The notes under the pieces: generated by a model
The model's input: the letters and a program-made list of their open reading frames with translations, nothing else
Database searches by the model: none
Told to the model about the DNA's origin: nothing
Assembly: GCF_024199795.1 (NCBI RefSeq)
Contig: NZ_JANADK010000001.1
Location: forward strand, 2,728,001-2,792,000
Direction of reading: 5' to 3'
DNA from: Bradyrhizobium sp. CCGB01
GTDB taxonomy: Bacteria; Pseudomonadota; Alphaproteobacteria; Rhizobiales; Xanthobacteraceae
Length of the DNA stretch: 64,000 nucleotides
Part shown: positions 1-7,573 of the stretch, in pieces
Layout: every line of letters begins with the position of its first letter
Numbering within the stretch: the first letter of the stretch is position 1
Made by a program: the position numbers and the translations under genes

Positions 1-14
1 GCAAACGCAGTGCA

Positions 15-377
15 TCAGCGTGTTCGGGATCTCGCTGTCGAGCTTCTCACCCCGGGCGCGTTTGGCTGCCATTCGGCGCGCCAGTCGCGGTCGTGGCGCC
101 ACTCGGCGAAGGCGCTGTCCGGGATCGTCGGTGACAGCTGGGACCAAGCGGTCTCGAAGGCCTCCCGGGCGGTTTCGAAGGTCTCGGCCGCTCCGTTTCG
201 GTGCTGGCCGGGCTCCAGACCAGGATAGAATCCGCACGACCAAGCCCACTGACCGGCGGTTGTAGGCACGCCGGCGCGCGTGCCGATCGGGCCGACACGC
301 ACGTCACCGAAGTAGATCTGCCACCCCTTCTGGTGTGGATTGTCGCTGCGGCGGCGGGTGAGGGTGGGCTCTGTCAT
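15..377 (-). CDS. Conserved hypothetical protein, 120 aa
   Basis: I do not recognise a domain. The start is placed at the ATG at 377, where the protein begins MTEPTLTRRR; the frame stays open to 485 but that extension lacks protein-like composition. The sequence has a Gly/Trp-rich centre (QIYFGDVRVGPIG, then GQWAWSCGFYPG) followed by a helical tail rich in Glu, Trp and Arg. That pattern is typical of a small soluble rhizobial hypothetical. The stop lies 15 bases from the window edge, so its downstream neighbour is not visible. The protein composition makes it likely to be real; function unknown. Confidence 0.6.
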   Translation of the reverse strand: MTEPTLTRRRSDNPHQKGWQIYFGDVRVGPIGTRAGVPTTAGQWAWSCGFYPGLEPGQHRNGAAETFETAREAFETAWSQLSPTIPDSAFAEWRHDRDWRAEWQPNAPGVRSSTARSRTR

Positions 378-776
378 GGGGCGGCTTATGGCACGTGAAC
401 GCAGCGAGAACAAACATTGCGGCGGACTGTGACACCAACTGTGTAACAGCGATTCTTCGCCATTCTTAACCAATTGAACTTGCATTGATATTTTTTGGGC
501 TTTGGCGCGGTGGCGCTCCTTAGCGGAATCGAAACCATCGGCGTTGTGCCTCCTGAATAGCTGGTAGAGCGAGCTAGCGGGTCGTGTTCGACTGGAGCGG
601 CGGCGAACTACAGTTTTCGTATGCTCGGCCAGAAATCAACTCTGCGGTCTATCTTCCGTGTAGGATGCTGGCTGTCGGTAAGATTTAACCGAATTGCGCG
701 TTGACTGCGAAGTAAGCTTGCGCGGCCTCAAAGAGAGGGCTTAGCTCACCTTTTGGCATTTTTTGCGCGCGGTTAT
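378..776. other. Intergenic region without recognisable gene
   Basis: About 400 bases between a leftward and a rightward gene, so promoters for both should lie here. The only frames are antisense or out-of-frame shadows. I see no clear -35/-10 pair, no repeat and no RNA gene. Confidence 0.4.
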
Positions 777-1100
777 ATGAAGGCTTTTTTTGTCATCATC
801 GGCATTTGGCTACTGATCAACGTCCTGTTTGTCGTTGTGATGACCCCGCCTCGGAAACCGCGGAGAGCGGAGGGGTCTAACTCCGCAGGTCTCTCTCCTG
901 TACAAGTTGATCAGAACAGCCATCATTTCGCCGACGATGACCGAGTTTCGATCCGTCACACCATCATAGCCGTTGCACTAGGCGCATTCTTCTCATTGAC
1001 GCCGCCCCTGATCGAGGCCGTTGATCAGATCAAGCGACTGACGAAGAAGCGTCGGAAGGCGGCCGGTACTAGAAACCATGACGGCGAAGACCAGACCTAA
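777..1100 (+). CDS. Small inner-membrane protein, hypothetical
   Basis: 107 aa from the ATG at 777; a TTG eight codons upstream is possible but less likely. Residues about 3-22 (FFVIIGIWLLINVLFVVVM) form a strong hydrophobic helix. A second, weaker hydrophobic segment lies near residues 62-80 (HTIIAVALGAFFSLTPPL). The middle is Pro/Arg/Ser-rich and the tail is strongly basic (KKRRKAAG), which suggests a two-pass membrane protein with cytoplasmic basic tail. No family recognised. A hairpin terminator follows at 1201. Confidence 0.55.
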   Translation: MKAFFVIIGIWLLINVLFVVVMTPPRKPRRAEGSNSAGLSPVQVDQNSHHFADDDRVSIRHTIIAVALGAFFSLTPPLIEAVDQIKRLTKKRRKAAGTRNHDGEDQT

Positions 1101-1200
1101 ATCGAGCGCGCGAGCTACTGCCGGTCGTGGAGTGGAGAACTGATGCTGGCGGGCGTCCCTGCTTCTTGAAGCAACTCTTATCGTGCTCTCCATGAGAAAG

Positions 1201-1226
1201 AGGCCGCCAACTGAGGCGGCCTTACT
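1201..1226 (+). terminator. Hairpin terminator
   Basis: An 8-bp perfect stem (AGGCCGCC / GGCGGCCT) with loop AACTGA, followed by a short T-containing tract. It lies 100 bases after the membrane-protein gene. Nearly the same hairpin recurs at 16986 and 28296. Confidence 0.55.
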
Positions 1227-1264
1227 CATCGGAACTTTGACGATATATTTCGCATTTCGTTCAC

Positions 1265-1438
1265 ATGGGACAGCGCAGCCTCACCATCCGCCTTCAAGTC
1301 GAGCTATCGAAAGAGGAGCTGCAAGCCATTGATGACTTCTGGTTTGCGGAGCGGCTTCCGAGCCGCGCGGCGGCAGTTAGGGAGTTGCTACGACGCGGGC
1401 TGACTGTCCAAAAGTGCACCGCGAATGTGGACAGTTGA
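1265..1438 (+). CDS. Small ribbon-helix-helix-type protein, 57 aa
   Basis: ATG at 1265 to TGA at 1438. The protein opens MGQRSLTIRLQVELSKEELQ: an alternating strand (SLTIRL) followed by two helices ending SRAAAVRELLRRGL. This is the layout of MetJ/Arc ribbon-helix-helix DNA-binding proteins, where the strand pairs in a dimer and enters the major groove. Such proteins act as antitoxins or local repressors; no toxin partner is visible. It converges on the next, leftward gene with an 8-base gap. The fold is inferred from pattern only. Confidence 0.6.
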   Translation: MGQRSLTIRLQVELSKEELQAIDDFWFAERLPSRAAAVRELLRRGLTVQKCTANVDS

Positions 1439-1445
1439 GGCGGCC

Positions 1446-1613
1446 TTACTCGTCGCTGAGGGTTTTGATTTGGCGAACGTATTGGTCAGCGAGAGCAAGT
1501 AGACGCTGGCCAATAACCGGATCGTTGATTTGGCGTGCAAGCCTTCGGCATTGCTCCACCTTCGCGACAAGGGCGAACTGTAGTTCCCAACGCTCTACTG
1601 TTTCCGGCGACAT
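1446..1613 (-). CDS. Small conserved hypothetical, helical
   Basis: About 55 aa from the ATG at 1613; the frame also has an ATG at 1649. It contains KVEQCRRLARQINDP, then a helix ending LLALADQYVRQI. This resembles a very common rhizobial family of short helical proteins with a Cys near the N-terminal helix and an L-A-x-x-Y repeat near the end. No known function. It is antisense to nothing else convincing and ends 8 bases from the ribbon-helix-helix gene. Confidence 0.6.
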   Translation of the reverse strand: MSPETVERWELQFALVAKVEQCRRLARQINDPVIGQRLLALADQYVRQIKTLSDE

Positions 1614-2010
1614 TCCCGTATCATTACACCCACCCCGTAGAAACCGCATTAAGAGCGTCGTCGGCCGGAATGGCTAGGCCACTTCGAGATGCGTCCTGGC
1701 GATCGCATCGAGTGCGTACGCGATGCAGATGGACACGTGGTCGACGTCCTTAGTGTGTGGTGAGGGCGGCGCGGTACCCCGTGGGGTGTTCGATGGCTCT
1801 AAAATAATCGTTTCTAGGACACCGGCGGTCCCCAAAAATGCGCGCATCTGCAATTCAGAATATGAGGGCTATCCGCCAAGACGTCGACATGGGCCTCGTG
1901 CGCGTGAACTTTCGTTGGGGCGGCCCGACCATCGCGAGTTACTGAGTGGCTTCATCAAAAGAACAAGGGCCGGCTCAAAGAGCCGGCCTTCTTCTTTGCG
2001 AGGCTTGAAA
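1614..2010. other. Gap with short ORFs and a terminator
   Basis: No long gene. Two very short frames could be expressed: 1689-1763 (24 aa, starts MRPGDRIECV) and 1863-1946 (27 aa, starts MRAIRQDVDM). Neither has a convincing ribosome site. A hairpin terminator sits at 1968-1997, which suggests that something was once transcribed through here. Confidence 0.35.
1968..1997 (+). terminator. Rho-independent terminator
   Basis: A 9-bp GC-rich perfect stem (GGCCGGCTC / GAGCCGGCC), AAA loop, then CTTCTTCTTT. It lies just upstream of the antitoxin-like gene and no intact gene precedes it. Confidence 0.6.
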
Positions 2011-2285
2011 ATGACAAAAGCTTACAGGCCGGTCATTTCCTCGCGGCTCGCTGATGAGCTAAACGACGCGTTCGCTTCGGCTGAACCAAATACCATATGC
2101 AAGGCCGTCGGTGAGGCACGCGGCGACTTCAACATTTCGGAAATCGCAAGGCAAACCGGCTTGCAACGCACGAGCATCTATCGTGCTTTCGGCGACGAAC
2201 AGCTTCCGAAGTTTTCAACTGTTCTCAGTGTGCTCCCGCCATGGGCTTTCAGCTCAGGATAGTTGCAAAAAAGACGACGCCCTAG
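2011..2285 (+). pseudogene. HigA-like addiction-module antidote, frameshifted
   Basis: The frame from the ATG at 2011 shows a helix-turn-helix (FNISEIARQTGLQRTSIYRA) in the layout of the short addiction-module antidote family. These proteins bind and repress their own promoter and neutralise a RelE/HigB-like toxin. After about residue 76 the frame runs into a short unrelated tail and stops at 2259-2261. Reading one base later restores the expected C-terminus MGFQLRIVAKKT, ending at TAG 2283-2285. The simplest reading is a one-base deletion near 2235. No toxin gene lies beside it, so it is an orphan or broken module. Confidence 0.65.
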
Positions 2286-2329
2286 AACCGCGCCGCGGGT
2301 AGCCGGCTTCCTTCAGCAGTCCCCCTTTA

Positions 2330-3499
2330 TCATGTTATCAGCGGAAATGTGAGCGTTGTTGTTGTGCCGGCGTCGCCGCTGTTCTGGTCGACGGTCCCGC
2401 CAATCTGTCTCGCAAGAGAGGCAATCAACTTAAGGCCCGACCCGTTTTCGTTAGGGTTTTGAATGCCGCGTCCGTTGTCGGACACTGTCAAACGGGCTTC
2501 GCCAAAGCCGACGCCTCCTACCAAGTTCACTTTAATCCTGCCGCTCTTTGCGCCGAACGCATGCTTAATGCTGTTCATCGCAGTCTCATTCAAGATGAGG
2601 CCAACCGGCAAGGCGCGGTCGATGGTCAATTCGAGTTCATCGCACTCAACATCGATTTCGATTTCCTCAACTTGATTGCGGATCGCGCTGCACAGAGCCC
2701 GGATGTAATGGGAGAGTCTGACAATCTGTCCTTCTTGACGAGGAGCAAGCTGATCATGTGCCAACGAGATGGCGTTGATGCGGCTCGCCACGTGGTCCAG
2801 AGCGCGGTGGGACTCTGGATCAGGATAGCGGCGCTTTTGGATGGAGATCGACGACAGAACAAGCTGAAAGTTGTTTTTGACCCGATGTTGCATTTCCCGA
2901 AGCAGAATCTGCCCCTTTTGAGCTTCGGCGATCGCAGCCATAAGGCGCGCATGTTCATCCGGCCGCGCGTCGCGGCGCAGCGCCGCTCCGATCAGCGCGG
3001 CGGCGGCGGTCAGAAACTCGGTCGTATCCTGCGAGAAGTCTCTCGGTTTGGTGCTATCGACCTCCAACACGCCCCATGCCGCGCCGCCGATCAGCACCGG
3101 GACATTGCTGACGGCGACAATGCCGTGCTCCGCCAAAAGCTCGGAGCGAACGAACTCCTCCTGCTCGCCGAAATCTCTGATGCTGACAGGTTCAGCCGTT
3201 TGGAATGCGCGACCAGGCGGCGACCGAAAGTCAACCGAGAGGGTCGCGGTGCGGACGACACCCTTTTTCCAGCCGACACCCGCCATCAACAGTAGGTCGG
3301 ACGTGTCTGGACGATATTGAAGAATTTTTACGTGATGGATTTCCACGGCCCGGGCAATTTGGAGCACAGCTTTGTCCAAAAAGCGCTCGATATCGGCGTC
3401 TTCCATTGAAAGACGACCAATATCGACCAAAATGCGGATGTGGCGCCGGAGTTTATCCAGGACGTCGCTTTCAGTCGCTTCGATTGAGCGCTCATCCAT
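2330..3499 (-). CDS. GAF-domain sensor histidine kinase (HisKA_2 type)
   Basis: 389 aa. Residues about 20-175 form a GAF sensor domain. The dimerisation/phosphoacceptor region has LLREMQHRVKNNFQLV with the likely phosphorylated His at 205, the signature of the HisKA_2/HWE-like kinases common in rhizobia. An ATP-binding domain follows with an N-box (LILNETAMNSIKHAF) and G-boxes (SDNGRGI, GSGLKLI). There is no membrane segment or receiver, so it is a soluble cytoplasmic sensor that must hand phosphate to a regulator encoded elsewhere. Such kinases often feed the general stress response. Ligand unknown. The frame is intact. Confidence 0.85.
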   Translation of the reverse strand: MDERSIEATESDVLDKLRRHIRILVDIGRLSMEDADIERFLDKAVLQIARAVEIHHVKILQYRPDTSDLLLMAGVGWKKGVVRTATLSVDFRSPPGRAFQTAEPVSIRDFGEQEEFVRSELLAEHGIVAVSNVPVLIGGAAWGVLEVDSTKPRDFSQDTTEFLTAAAALIGAALRRDARPDEHARLMAAIAEAQKGQILLREMQHRVKNNFQLVLSSISIQKRRYPDPESHRALDHVASRINAISLAHDQLAPRQEGQIVRLSHYIRALCSAIRNQVEEIEIDVECDELELTIDRALPVGLILNETAMNSIKHAFGAKSGRIKVNLVGGVGFGEARLTVSDNGRGIQNPNENGSGLKLIASLARQIGGTVDQNSGDAGTTTTLTFPLIT

Positions 3500-3984
3500 T
3501 GGCTTCTAGCTTGCAATGGTGCCTAAGGGGCTGACAGGGCTAAGGCCACTTGGTGACGCTGCTCCAGGAGCGGGACCGGTCAGAGAGACAGGCCGGCGAG
3601 CCATGGCTAACGAGTTGGTCTCTTCTGCCAGTCATCCCGGCGCTGCGCTGCCTCCGTATTTCGGTCGAGCTGCGCACTCTCGCTCCGACTCAACCTTCCC
3701 GTCCTCAGGACACCGCCACCCAAAATGAAGGCACCGATAAACTGTATCCAAAGAGCTGTTACCGACGTATCGCCGAGCAGCATTCCGACGCCGCTGTTTC
3801 CCATTTTCGCTCTCGCTATTTTCTCGTCGATAACTAAACCCAGATCATAGGGTAGGTTCCTCCCATGCATCCCTCCCTGCTATTTTTCGGTGACGGCACA
3901 ACCTCACTTGCAGGCAAGACGGGTGACCGTCTGCGATAGGAACGAAACAACAAGAGGCTGCTTGGTCGCTAAAGGAATCGCGAT
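3500..3984. other. Intergenic region, no supported gene
   Basis: About 480 bases. A leftward frame at 3607-3804 contains a hydrophobic stretch (TALWIQFIGAFILGG) but lacks a convincing start context and its tail does not look protein-like. Otherwise I see nothing. Confidence 0.35.
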
Positions 3985-4532
3985 ATGAAGTCTCCCGCTT
4001 CGCTCTTGCTTTGGCAATTTTCCTTCCCTGCACTGCTTTAGCTCAAGGCGGAGGTGGCGGTGGGGGAGGAGGAAGTGGTGGAGGTGGAGGCGGCGGGTCT
4101 GCCGGTGGAAGCGCCGGGGGCGCGGCCTCGTCTGGGGCGGGAGGCACCTCCGCAATGTCTCCTTCAACCGCGGGCTCTGCGGGAGCTGCCGGCACCGGCG
4201 TAAATTCAAACTCGAACGGCGGAATGTCTGGTGCGACCGACAGCCCAACCAGCACCGCGACCGCACCTGGAGCAGCCCCCTCCGGCGCTAACTCTCTCGC
4301 GCATCGTGCGCCAGAAAGCGGGGCGAAGACGCTCCGTCATGACCTCGACGACGGCGATCGCATCGCGCTCTGTGCCGCCGTCGCCGCGCCACAACCTTCT
4401 CCGGGTGCCCGCACGAAGCTCGTCGCTCCGCCGAACTCATCGGTCAGCTCCTTGAAAAGCTTATCGAACCAATCCTTCGTTATCTTCTCGCCATCGCCCG
4501 CCTCTTTCGGGACGAGTATTTGCACAAGATAG
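3985..4532 (+). pseudogene. Secreted Gly/Ser/Ala-rich low-complexity protein, start frameshifted
   Basis: The body reads a signal-peptide core (LALAIFLPCTALAQ, cleavage after AQ) followed by runs of glycine and Gly/Ser/Ala repeats from about 4052 to 4290. The only good start, ATG at 3985, is in the neighbouring frame; losing one base near 3992 would explain this. Otherwise a TTG at 4011 must be used. Beyond about 4290 the reading becomes arbitrary because it is antisense to the leftward gene at 4206-4543, so the true C-terminus is uncertain. Likely an exported glycine-rich protein now broken, function unknown. Confidence 0.45.
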
Positions 4533-4543
4533 GCGGCACTCAT
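4206..4543 (-). pseudogene. Conserved hypothetical coupled to the cysteine hydrolase, frameshifted
   Basis: The ATG at 4543 overlaps the TGA of the upstream hydrolase gene (ATGA), so the two should be translationally coupled. The protein starts MSAAYLVQILVPKEAGDGEK and runs to FVRAPGEG near 4396. Reading then has to shift one base to continue WRGDGGTERDAIAVVEVMTE. Both halves look like one small alpha/beta protein family of about 100 aa that I have seen in rhizobia, so a one-base deletion near 4394 is likely. The final residues run into the antisense glycine-rich gene. Function unknown. Confidence 0.55.
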
Positions 4544-5178
4544 CGCAGGACCCACGCACGGGCGCTTGCCGACCAGTGGGCTAGAAGCGTTTCCGTCGCC
4601 ACGCACTCCACCTGCTGTCCGAACCGGTTCATGTAGATGTTCATCATGGAATCGTGGGTCTCGTCGGCGGAGCTGCAGAGCGCATCGGTGACGAGGATGA
4701 CCCGGAAGCCCCAGTCGACGGCTCCCAGCACGGTGGCCAGGACGCAGACGTCCGTCTCGCCGCCGGTGACGATGATCGTATCGACGCGCGCCGCGCGCAG
4801 CTGCTCGTGAAGATCGCTTCCCGTCCAGGGGGAGTAGACATGCTTGTCGAAGACGCGTGCGGGTGGAACGAACTGCGCAAGCTCCGGGACAAGCCCGATC
4901 ATCTTCGAGCCGAGCGCATCGATGGTCATCGATCCCCAGCGCTTGTAATAACGCCGCCACATGCCGGCGCCCTGGCCGGGCTTCTGCGCCGGGATGAAGC
5001 GCGTGAAGAGCGTCCTCTCGGGCTGGGCCGCCGTCACGGCAACAATATTGGGCAGGACGCGCGGTAGCCACGGCATCTGCCATGCCGTGCTTTCCGCGAA
5101 CATCCTCTGCATATCGACGCAGATATGAACCGCGTTCTCTCCGGGCGCCCCATAGCGGAGCTCAGCGTTCTTTGACAT
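4540..5178 (-). CDS. Isochorismatase-like cysteine hydrolase
   Basis: 212 aa from the ATG at 5178. Motifs of the family are present: the catalytic Asp in HICVDMQRMF (about residue 22), a mid-protein Lys, and the nucleophile Cys in GGETDVCVLATV (about residue 150), preceded by the cis-peptide region. These enzymes hydrolyse amides or vinyl ethers (nicotinamide, N-carbamoylsarcosine, ureidoacrylate, isochorismate). Substrate cannot be told from sequence. The gene overlaps the downstream hypothetical by four bases. The frame is open to 5313 but the extension has non-protein composition. Confidence 0.85.
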   Translation of the reverse strand: MSKNAELRYGAPGENAVHICVDMQRMFAESTAWQMPWLPRVLPNIVAVTAAQPERTLFTRFIPAQKPGQGAGMWRRYYKRWGSMTIDALGSKMIGLVPELAQFVPPARVFDKHVYSPWTGSDLHEQLRAARVDTIIVTGGETDVCVLATVLGAVDWGFRVILVTDALCSSADETHDSMMNIYMNRFGQQVECVATETLLAHWSASARAWVLR

Positions 5179-5521
5179 CGGCGCCGTCCTCGAAAGTGAG
5201 CTCCAACGGAGCGATCCGGCCTTGGTTCCTGTCCTGAAAAGGGTTGCAACCAGCAACCCGGCTAGCGACGCGGCATTGAGCGGGGAAAGGCGGTCAATGG
5301 TGCGGCGACGCACCGCGCTCGCGCGGGCTTTGCCCTTGACGGCTGAAGGGGCGGCAGCCCCTTTTTCGCGCGAGAAGCCCGGGCGCCGGACTGCAGGGGA
5401 CGGGCTAGAGGCCGGTCGGCTGCGCAGCAGGCGGACGCGCCCGAAACGGAACCGTGCGCCTTTGCGGAAAGTTGGGATACCAGCAGACCAAACCGGGAGA
5501 CCTCATGAAGCGAATTACGAA
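5179..5521. other. Divergent intergenic region
   Basis: About 340 bases between leftward and rightward genes. The only notable signal is the GGAAC-type promoter candidate at 5448-5473; GC-rich shadow frames cross the rest. Confidence 0.4.
5448..5473 (+). promoter_or_regulatory. EcfG-like general stress promoter candidate
   Basis: GGAAC at 5448-5452, then 17 bases, then AGTT at 5470-5473. The known alphaproteobacterial EcfG pattern is GGAAC, 16-17 bases, CGTT, so one base of the -10 differs. It lies about 50 bases before the 62-aa gene that leads into the AlkB and ligase genes. The same spacing and AGTT occur upstream of the second ligase operon at 15697-15722. Confidence 0.4.
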
Positions 5522-5710
5522 ATGGCGGGCGGGCGATATGTTCGCCGCGATGCGAAAGGCCGTATCAAGGAAAGCGATAATGTGAGCCGGTCGCTTTCTC
5601 AGGATCGCCGCAAGACGGCGAAGATAAAAGTGAAAGCGGGGCAGGGTGGCCGGGGCGACCGCAAGCCCGTCAACTCCAAGGCGCGGAGACAATCGAGTGC
5701 CCGCAAGTAA
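5522..5710 (+). CDS. Small basic conserved hypothetical, 62 aa
   Basis: ATG at 5522. Contains YVRRDAKGRIKESDNVSRSL then a Lys/Arg/Gln-rich tail (GQGGRGDRKPVNSKARRQ). The pattern (aromatic-rich start, D-A-x-G-R-x-K-E, basic disordered tail) matches a small rhizobial family I recognise but cannot name by function. It overlaps the start of the AlkB-like gene by 14 bases, which suggests one transcript and a stress or repair role. A nucleic-acid-associated role is only inferred from the charge. Confidence 0.6.
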   Translation: MAGGRYVRRDAKGRIKESDNVSRSLSQDRRKTAKIKVKAGQGGRGDRKPVNSKARRQSSARK

Positions 5711-6284
5711 CGCCACACTTGATCTCTTCGGAGGCGGTTTCCTTCCGGAAGGTATGAAGTATGAGGCGGAGTTTCTCTCTGCCGAGGAGGAGCGTCAGTT
5801 ATTAACTGATGTCGAAAAGCTCCCCTTCCGGGAGTTTGAATTCCGCGGTTTCACGGGAAAGCGTCGCACCGTTTCTTTCGGGTGGCGCTATGATTTCAAT
5901 GGCGGCGGCCTCACAAGAACCGAAGACATGCCCGAATTCCTGACGGCGCTCCGCGCCCGTGCCGAAGCCTTTGCCGGCCTTGCGCCTCACGGCTTCCAGC
6001 AGGCCCTCGTGACCGAATACGCGCCTGGGGCCGGGATCGGCTGGCATAAAGACCGCTCCGTCTTCGGCGATGTTGCGGGCGTTTCCCTGTTGTCGCCTTG
6101 CACCTTAAGGTTGCGCAGGCGGACTGAAAAGGGCTTCGAGAGGAACACTCTCGTTGCCGAGCCGCGCTCTGTTTACCTTCTCCGCGGTCCATCGCGCACC
6201 GAATGGCAGCACAGCATTCCCCGATTCGAAACCCTGCGCTACTCGGTCACTTTTCGGAACGTCCTCGAAGGGGGTGCATCGTAA
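5697..6284 (+). CDS. AlkB-like 2-oxoglutarate/Fe(II) dioxygenase
   Basis: About 195 aa from GTG at 5697; an internal ATG at 5751 is an alternative. The Fe-binding set is visible: H-x-D in IGWHKDRS, the distal His in WQHSIP, and the 2-oxoglutarate Arg in LRYSVTFRNV. The substrate-lid region has KRRTVSFGWRYDF as in AlkB homologues of the ALKBH2/3-like bacterial group. The expected reaction is oxidative demethylation of 1-methyladenine and 3-methylcytosine in DNA or RNA. The gene overlaps its upstream neighbour and its stop overlaps the ligase start (TAATG), so it forms a repair operon with that ligase. Confidence 0.85.
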   Translation: MPASNATLDLFGGGFLPEGMKYEAEFLSAEEERQLLTDVEKLPFREFEFRGFTGKRRTVSFGWRYDFNGGGLTRTEDMPEFLTALRARAEAFAGLAPHGFQQALVTEYAPGAGIGWHKDRSVFGDVAGVSLLSPCTLRLRRRTEKGFERNTLVAEPRSVYLLRGPSRTEWQHSIPRFETLRYSVTFRNVLEGGAS

Positions 6285-7219
6285 TGGCGTTGCCAAAGCG
6301 GCTCCAGCCGATGCTTGCAACGCTGACCGACGCGCCGTTCGACGATAAGGGCTGGATATTTGAGGACAAGTATGACGGCTTCCGCATGGTCGCTAAAATC
6401 GACTGCGGCAAGGTGACGCTGTATAGCCGCAACGGCAAGATCATCAGCCATAGCTATATCGAAGTCGCACAGGCGCTCGAAGGTGTCAGAGGCGATGCCG
6501 TCATCGACGGAGAACTCGTCGCGATCGGCAAGGATGGCGTGTCGCATTTCCAGCTTCTGCAGAATGCCCTTCGCCATGAAGCAAAACTGCAGTACTTCGC
6601 GTTCGACCTGATGTTTCAAGATGGCGAAGATCTTCGTGGCCTGCCGCTCACGGAGCGTAAGCAGCGCCTTAATGCTATCCTGCCGAAAAATAAGCTCATC
6701 GGGTACAGCCGCAACCGGAAGACTTTTGGTGTGCAATTCTTCGAGGAGGCCGAACGCAAAGGACTTGAAGGCATCATGGCAAAACGCGCCGACAGCAAAT
6801 ACCTGTCAGGCGCGCGAACCCACGACTGGCTGAAAATTAAAACCTCGAAACGCCAGGAAGTGGTGATCGCGGGATTTACGGCGCCGCGGAGGACGAGACC
6901 GTTTTTCGGAGCGCTTACACTTGCGTTGCGGGAAGGAAATGGCTGGCGCTATATCGGGCATGTCGGGACGGGCTTCAGCCACGATACTCTCGAAGAGCTC
7001 CACAAAAAGATGATCAGGCTCAAAGCCGCCAAATCTCCCTTCGGCAAAAAGGTAAAGGACGAAGCAGTCACCACCTGGGTGAAGCCGCAACTCGTTGCCG
7101 AGGTGAAATTTACCGAGTGGACGAGCTCCGGCGAGATGCGGCACCCCGTTTATCTCGGCCTGAGAAAAGACAAGGACGCAAAAGACATCGTCATGGAACG
7201 CGAAAAGCCGCGCCGGTGA
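6284..7219 (+). CDS. LigD-type ATP-dependent DNA ligase (ligase domain only)
   Basis: 311 aa from the ATG at 6284, which overlaps the AlkB stop. Motif I is EDKYDGFR with the AMP-accepting Lys at about residue 29. Motif III-like (YFAFDLM), motif IV (GLEGIMAKR) and motif V (DWLKIK) follow, then an OB-fold tail ending near motif VI. This equals the ligase domain of LigD without polymerase or phosphoesterase modules. Enzymes of this type seal nicks and can act in Ku-dependent end joining; no Ku gene lies in the window. Coupling to AlkB suggests sealing after alkylation repair, which is inference. Confidence 0.88.
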   Translation: MALPKRLQPMLATLTDAPFDDKGWIFEDKYDGFRMVAKIDCGKVTLYSRNGKIISHSYIEVAQALEGVRGDAVIDGELVAIGKDGVSHFQLLQNALRHEAKLQYFAFDLMFQDGEDLRGLPLTERKQRLNAILPKNKLIGYSRNRKTFGVQFFEEAERKGLEGIMAKRADSKYLSGARTHDWLKIKTSKRQEVVIAGFTAPRRTRPFFGALTLALREGNGWRYIGHVGTGFSHDTLEELHKKMIRLKAAKSPFGKKVKDEAVTTWVKPQLVAEVKFTEWTSSGEMRHPVYLGLRKDKDAKDIVMEREKPRR

Positions 7220-7337
7220 CGACTGCATGTCAGCCCCGGCTGACTGGTGAGCATCTTGGCCTCGTTAAGCCCAGTGAATAGGTGAGCACCTTCGCGCATG
7301 ATTGTCATCATCCACGAAGTGAAAGGACGTCGTTCAC

Positions 7338-7518
7338 ATGGCAGACGAGCAGAATCCCAACAAGCAACAGGCCCTTGGACAGCAGAACCGGCAGGGCAAC
7401 CAGGGTGGCCAGTAAGGTCACAACCCGAATCAGAAGCCAGGCCAGCAAAAACCAGGACCCTGGCCAAAACAAGCAAGATGGCGAACAGGGCCGGCAGCAG
7501 GGCGGCCAGAAGCCGTAA
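7338..7518 (+). pseudogene. Gln/Gly/Asn-rich hydrophilic stress-type protein, broken
   Basis: The ATG at 7338 (MADEQNPNKQQALGQQNRQG) runs 25 codons to a TAA at 7413. The same frame continues GHNPNQKPGQQ, and after a one-base shift near 7446 reads NQDPGQNKQDGEQG to a TAA at 7518, just before a terminator. Continuous composition across both lesions argues for one original 60-aa gene, now with a CAA-to-TAA nonsense change and an extra A in a run. Such Gln/Gly-rich proteins resemble hydrophilic desiccation or stress proteins. The 25-aa product may still be made. Confidence 0.5.
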
Positions 7519-7530
7519 AGTAAAAACAAA

Positions 7531-7557
7531 AGCCCGGCTTCGGCCGGGCTTTCTTTT
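7531..7557 (+). terminator. Rho-independent terminator
   Basis: Perfect 8-bp stem AGCCCGGC / GCCGGGCT with TTCG loop followed by TTCTTTT. It ends the AlkB-ligase/Gln-rich unit and lies 17 bases from the convergent DUF4142 gene. Confidence 0.8.
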
Positions 7558-7573
7558 GCATGCGAATGCTGGA

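Noticed and set aside
1723..2262. 179-aa rightward frame including the antitoxin
   Set aside because: The first 96 codons cross a strong terminator hairpin and have no protein-like content; only the part from 2011 is gene-like.
2459..3295. 278-aa rightward frame
   Set aside because: Antisense of the GAF/HisKA_2 kinase; no motif.
4040..4290. Repeat-rich tract considered as a CRISPR or tandem array
   Set aside because: It is GGN codon low complexity of a glycine-rich protein, without spacers of regular length. No CRISPR array seen anywhere in the window.
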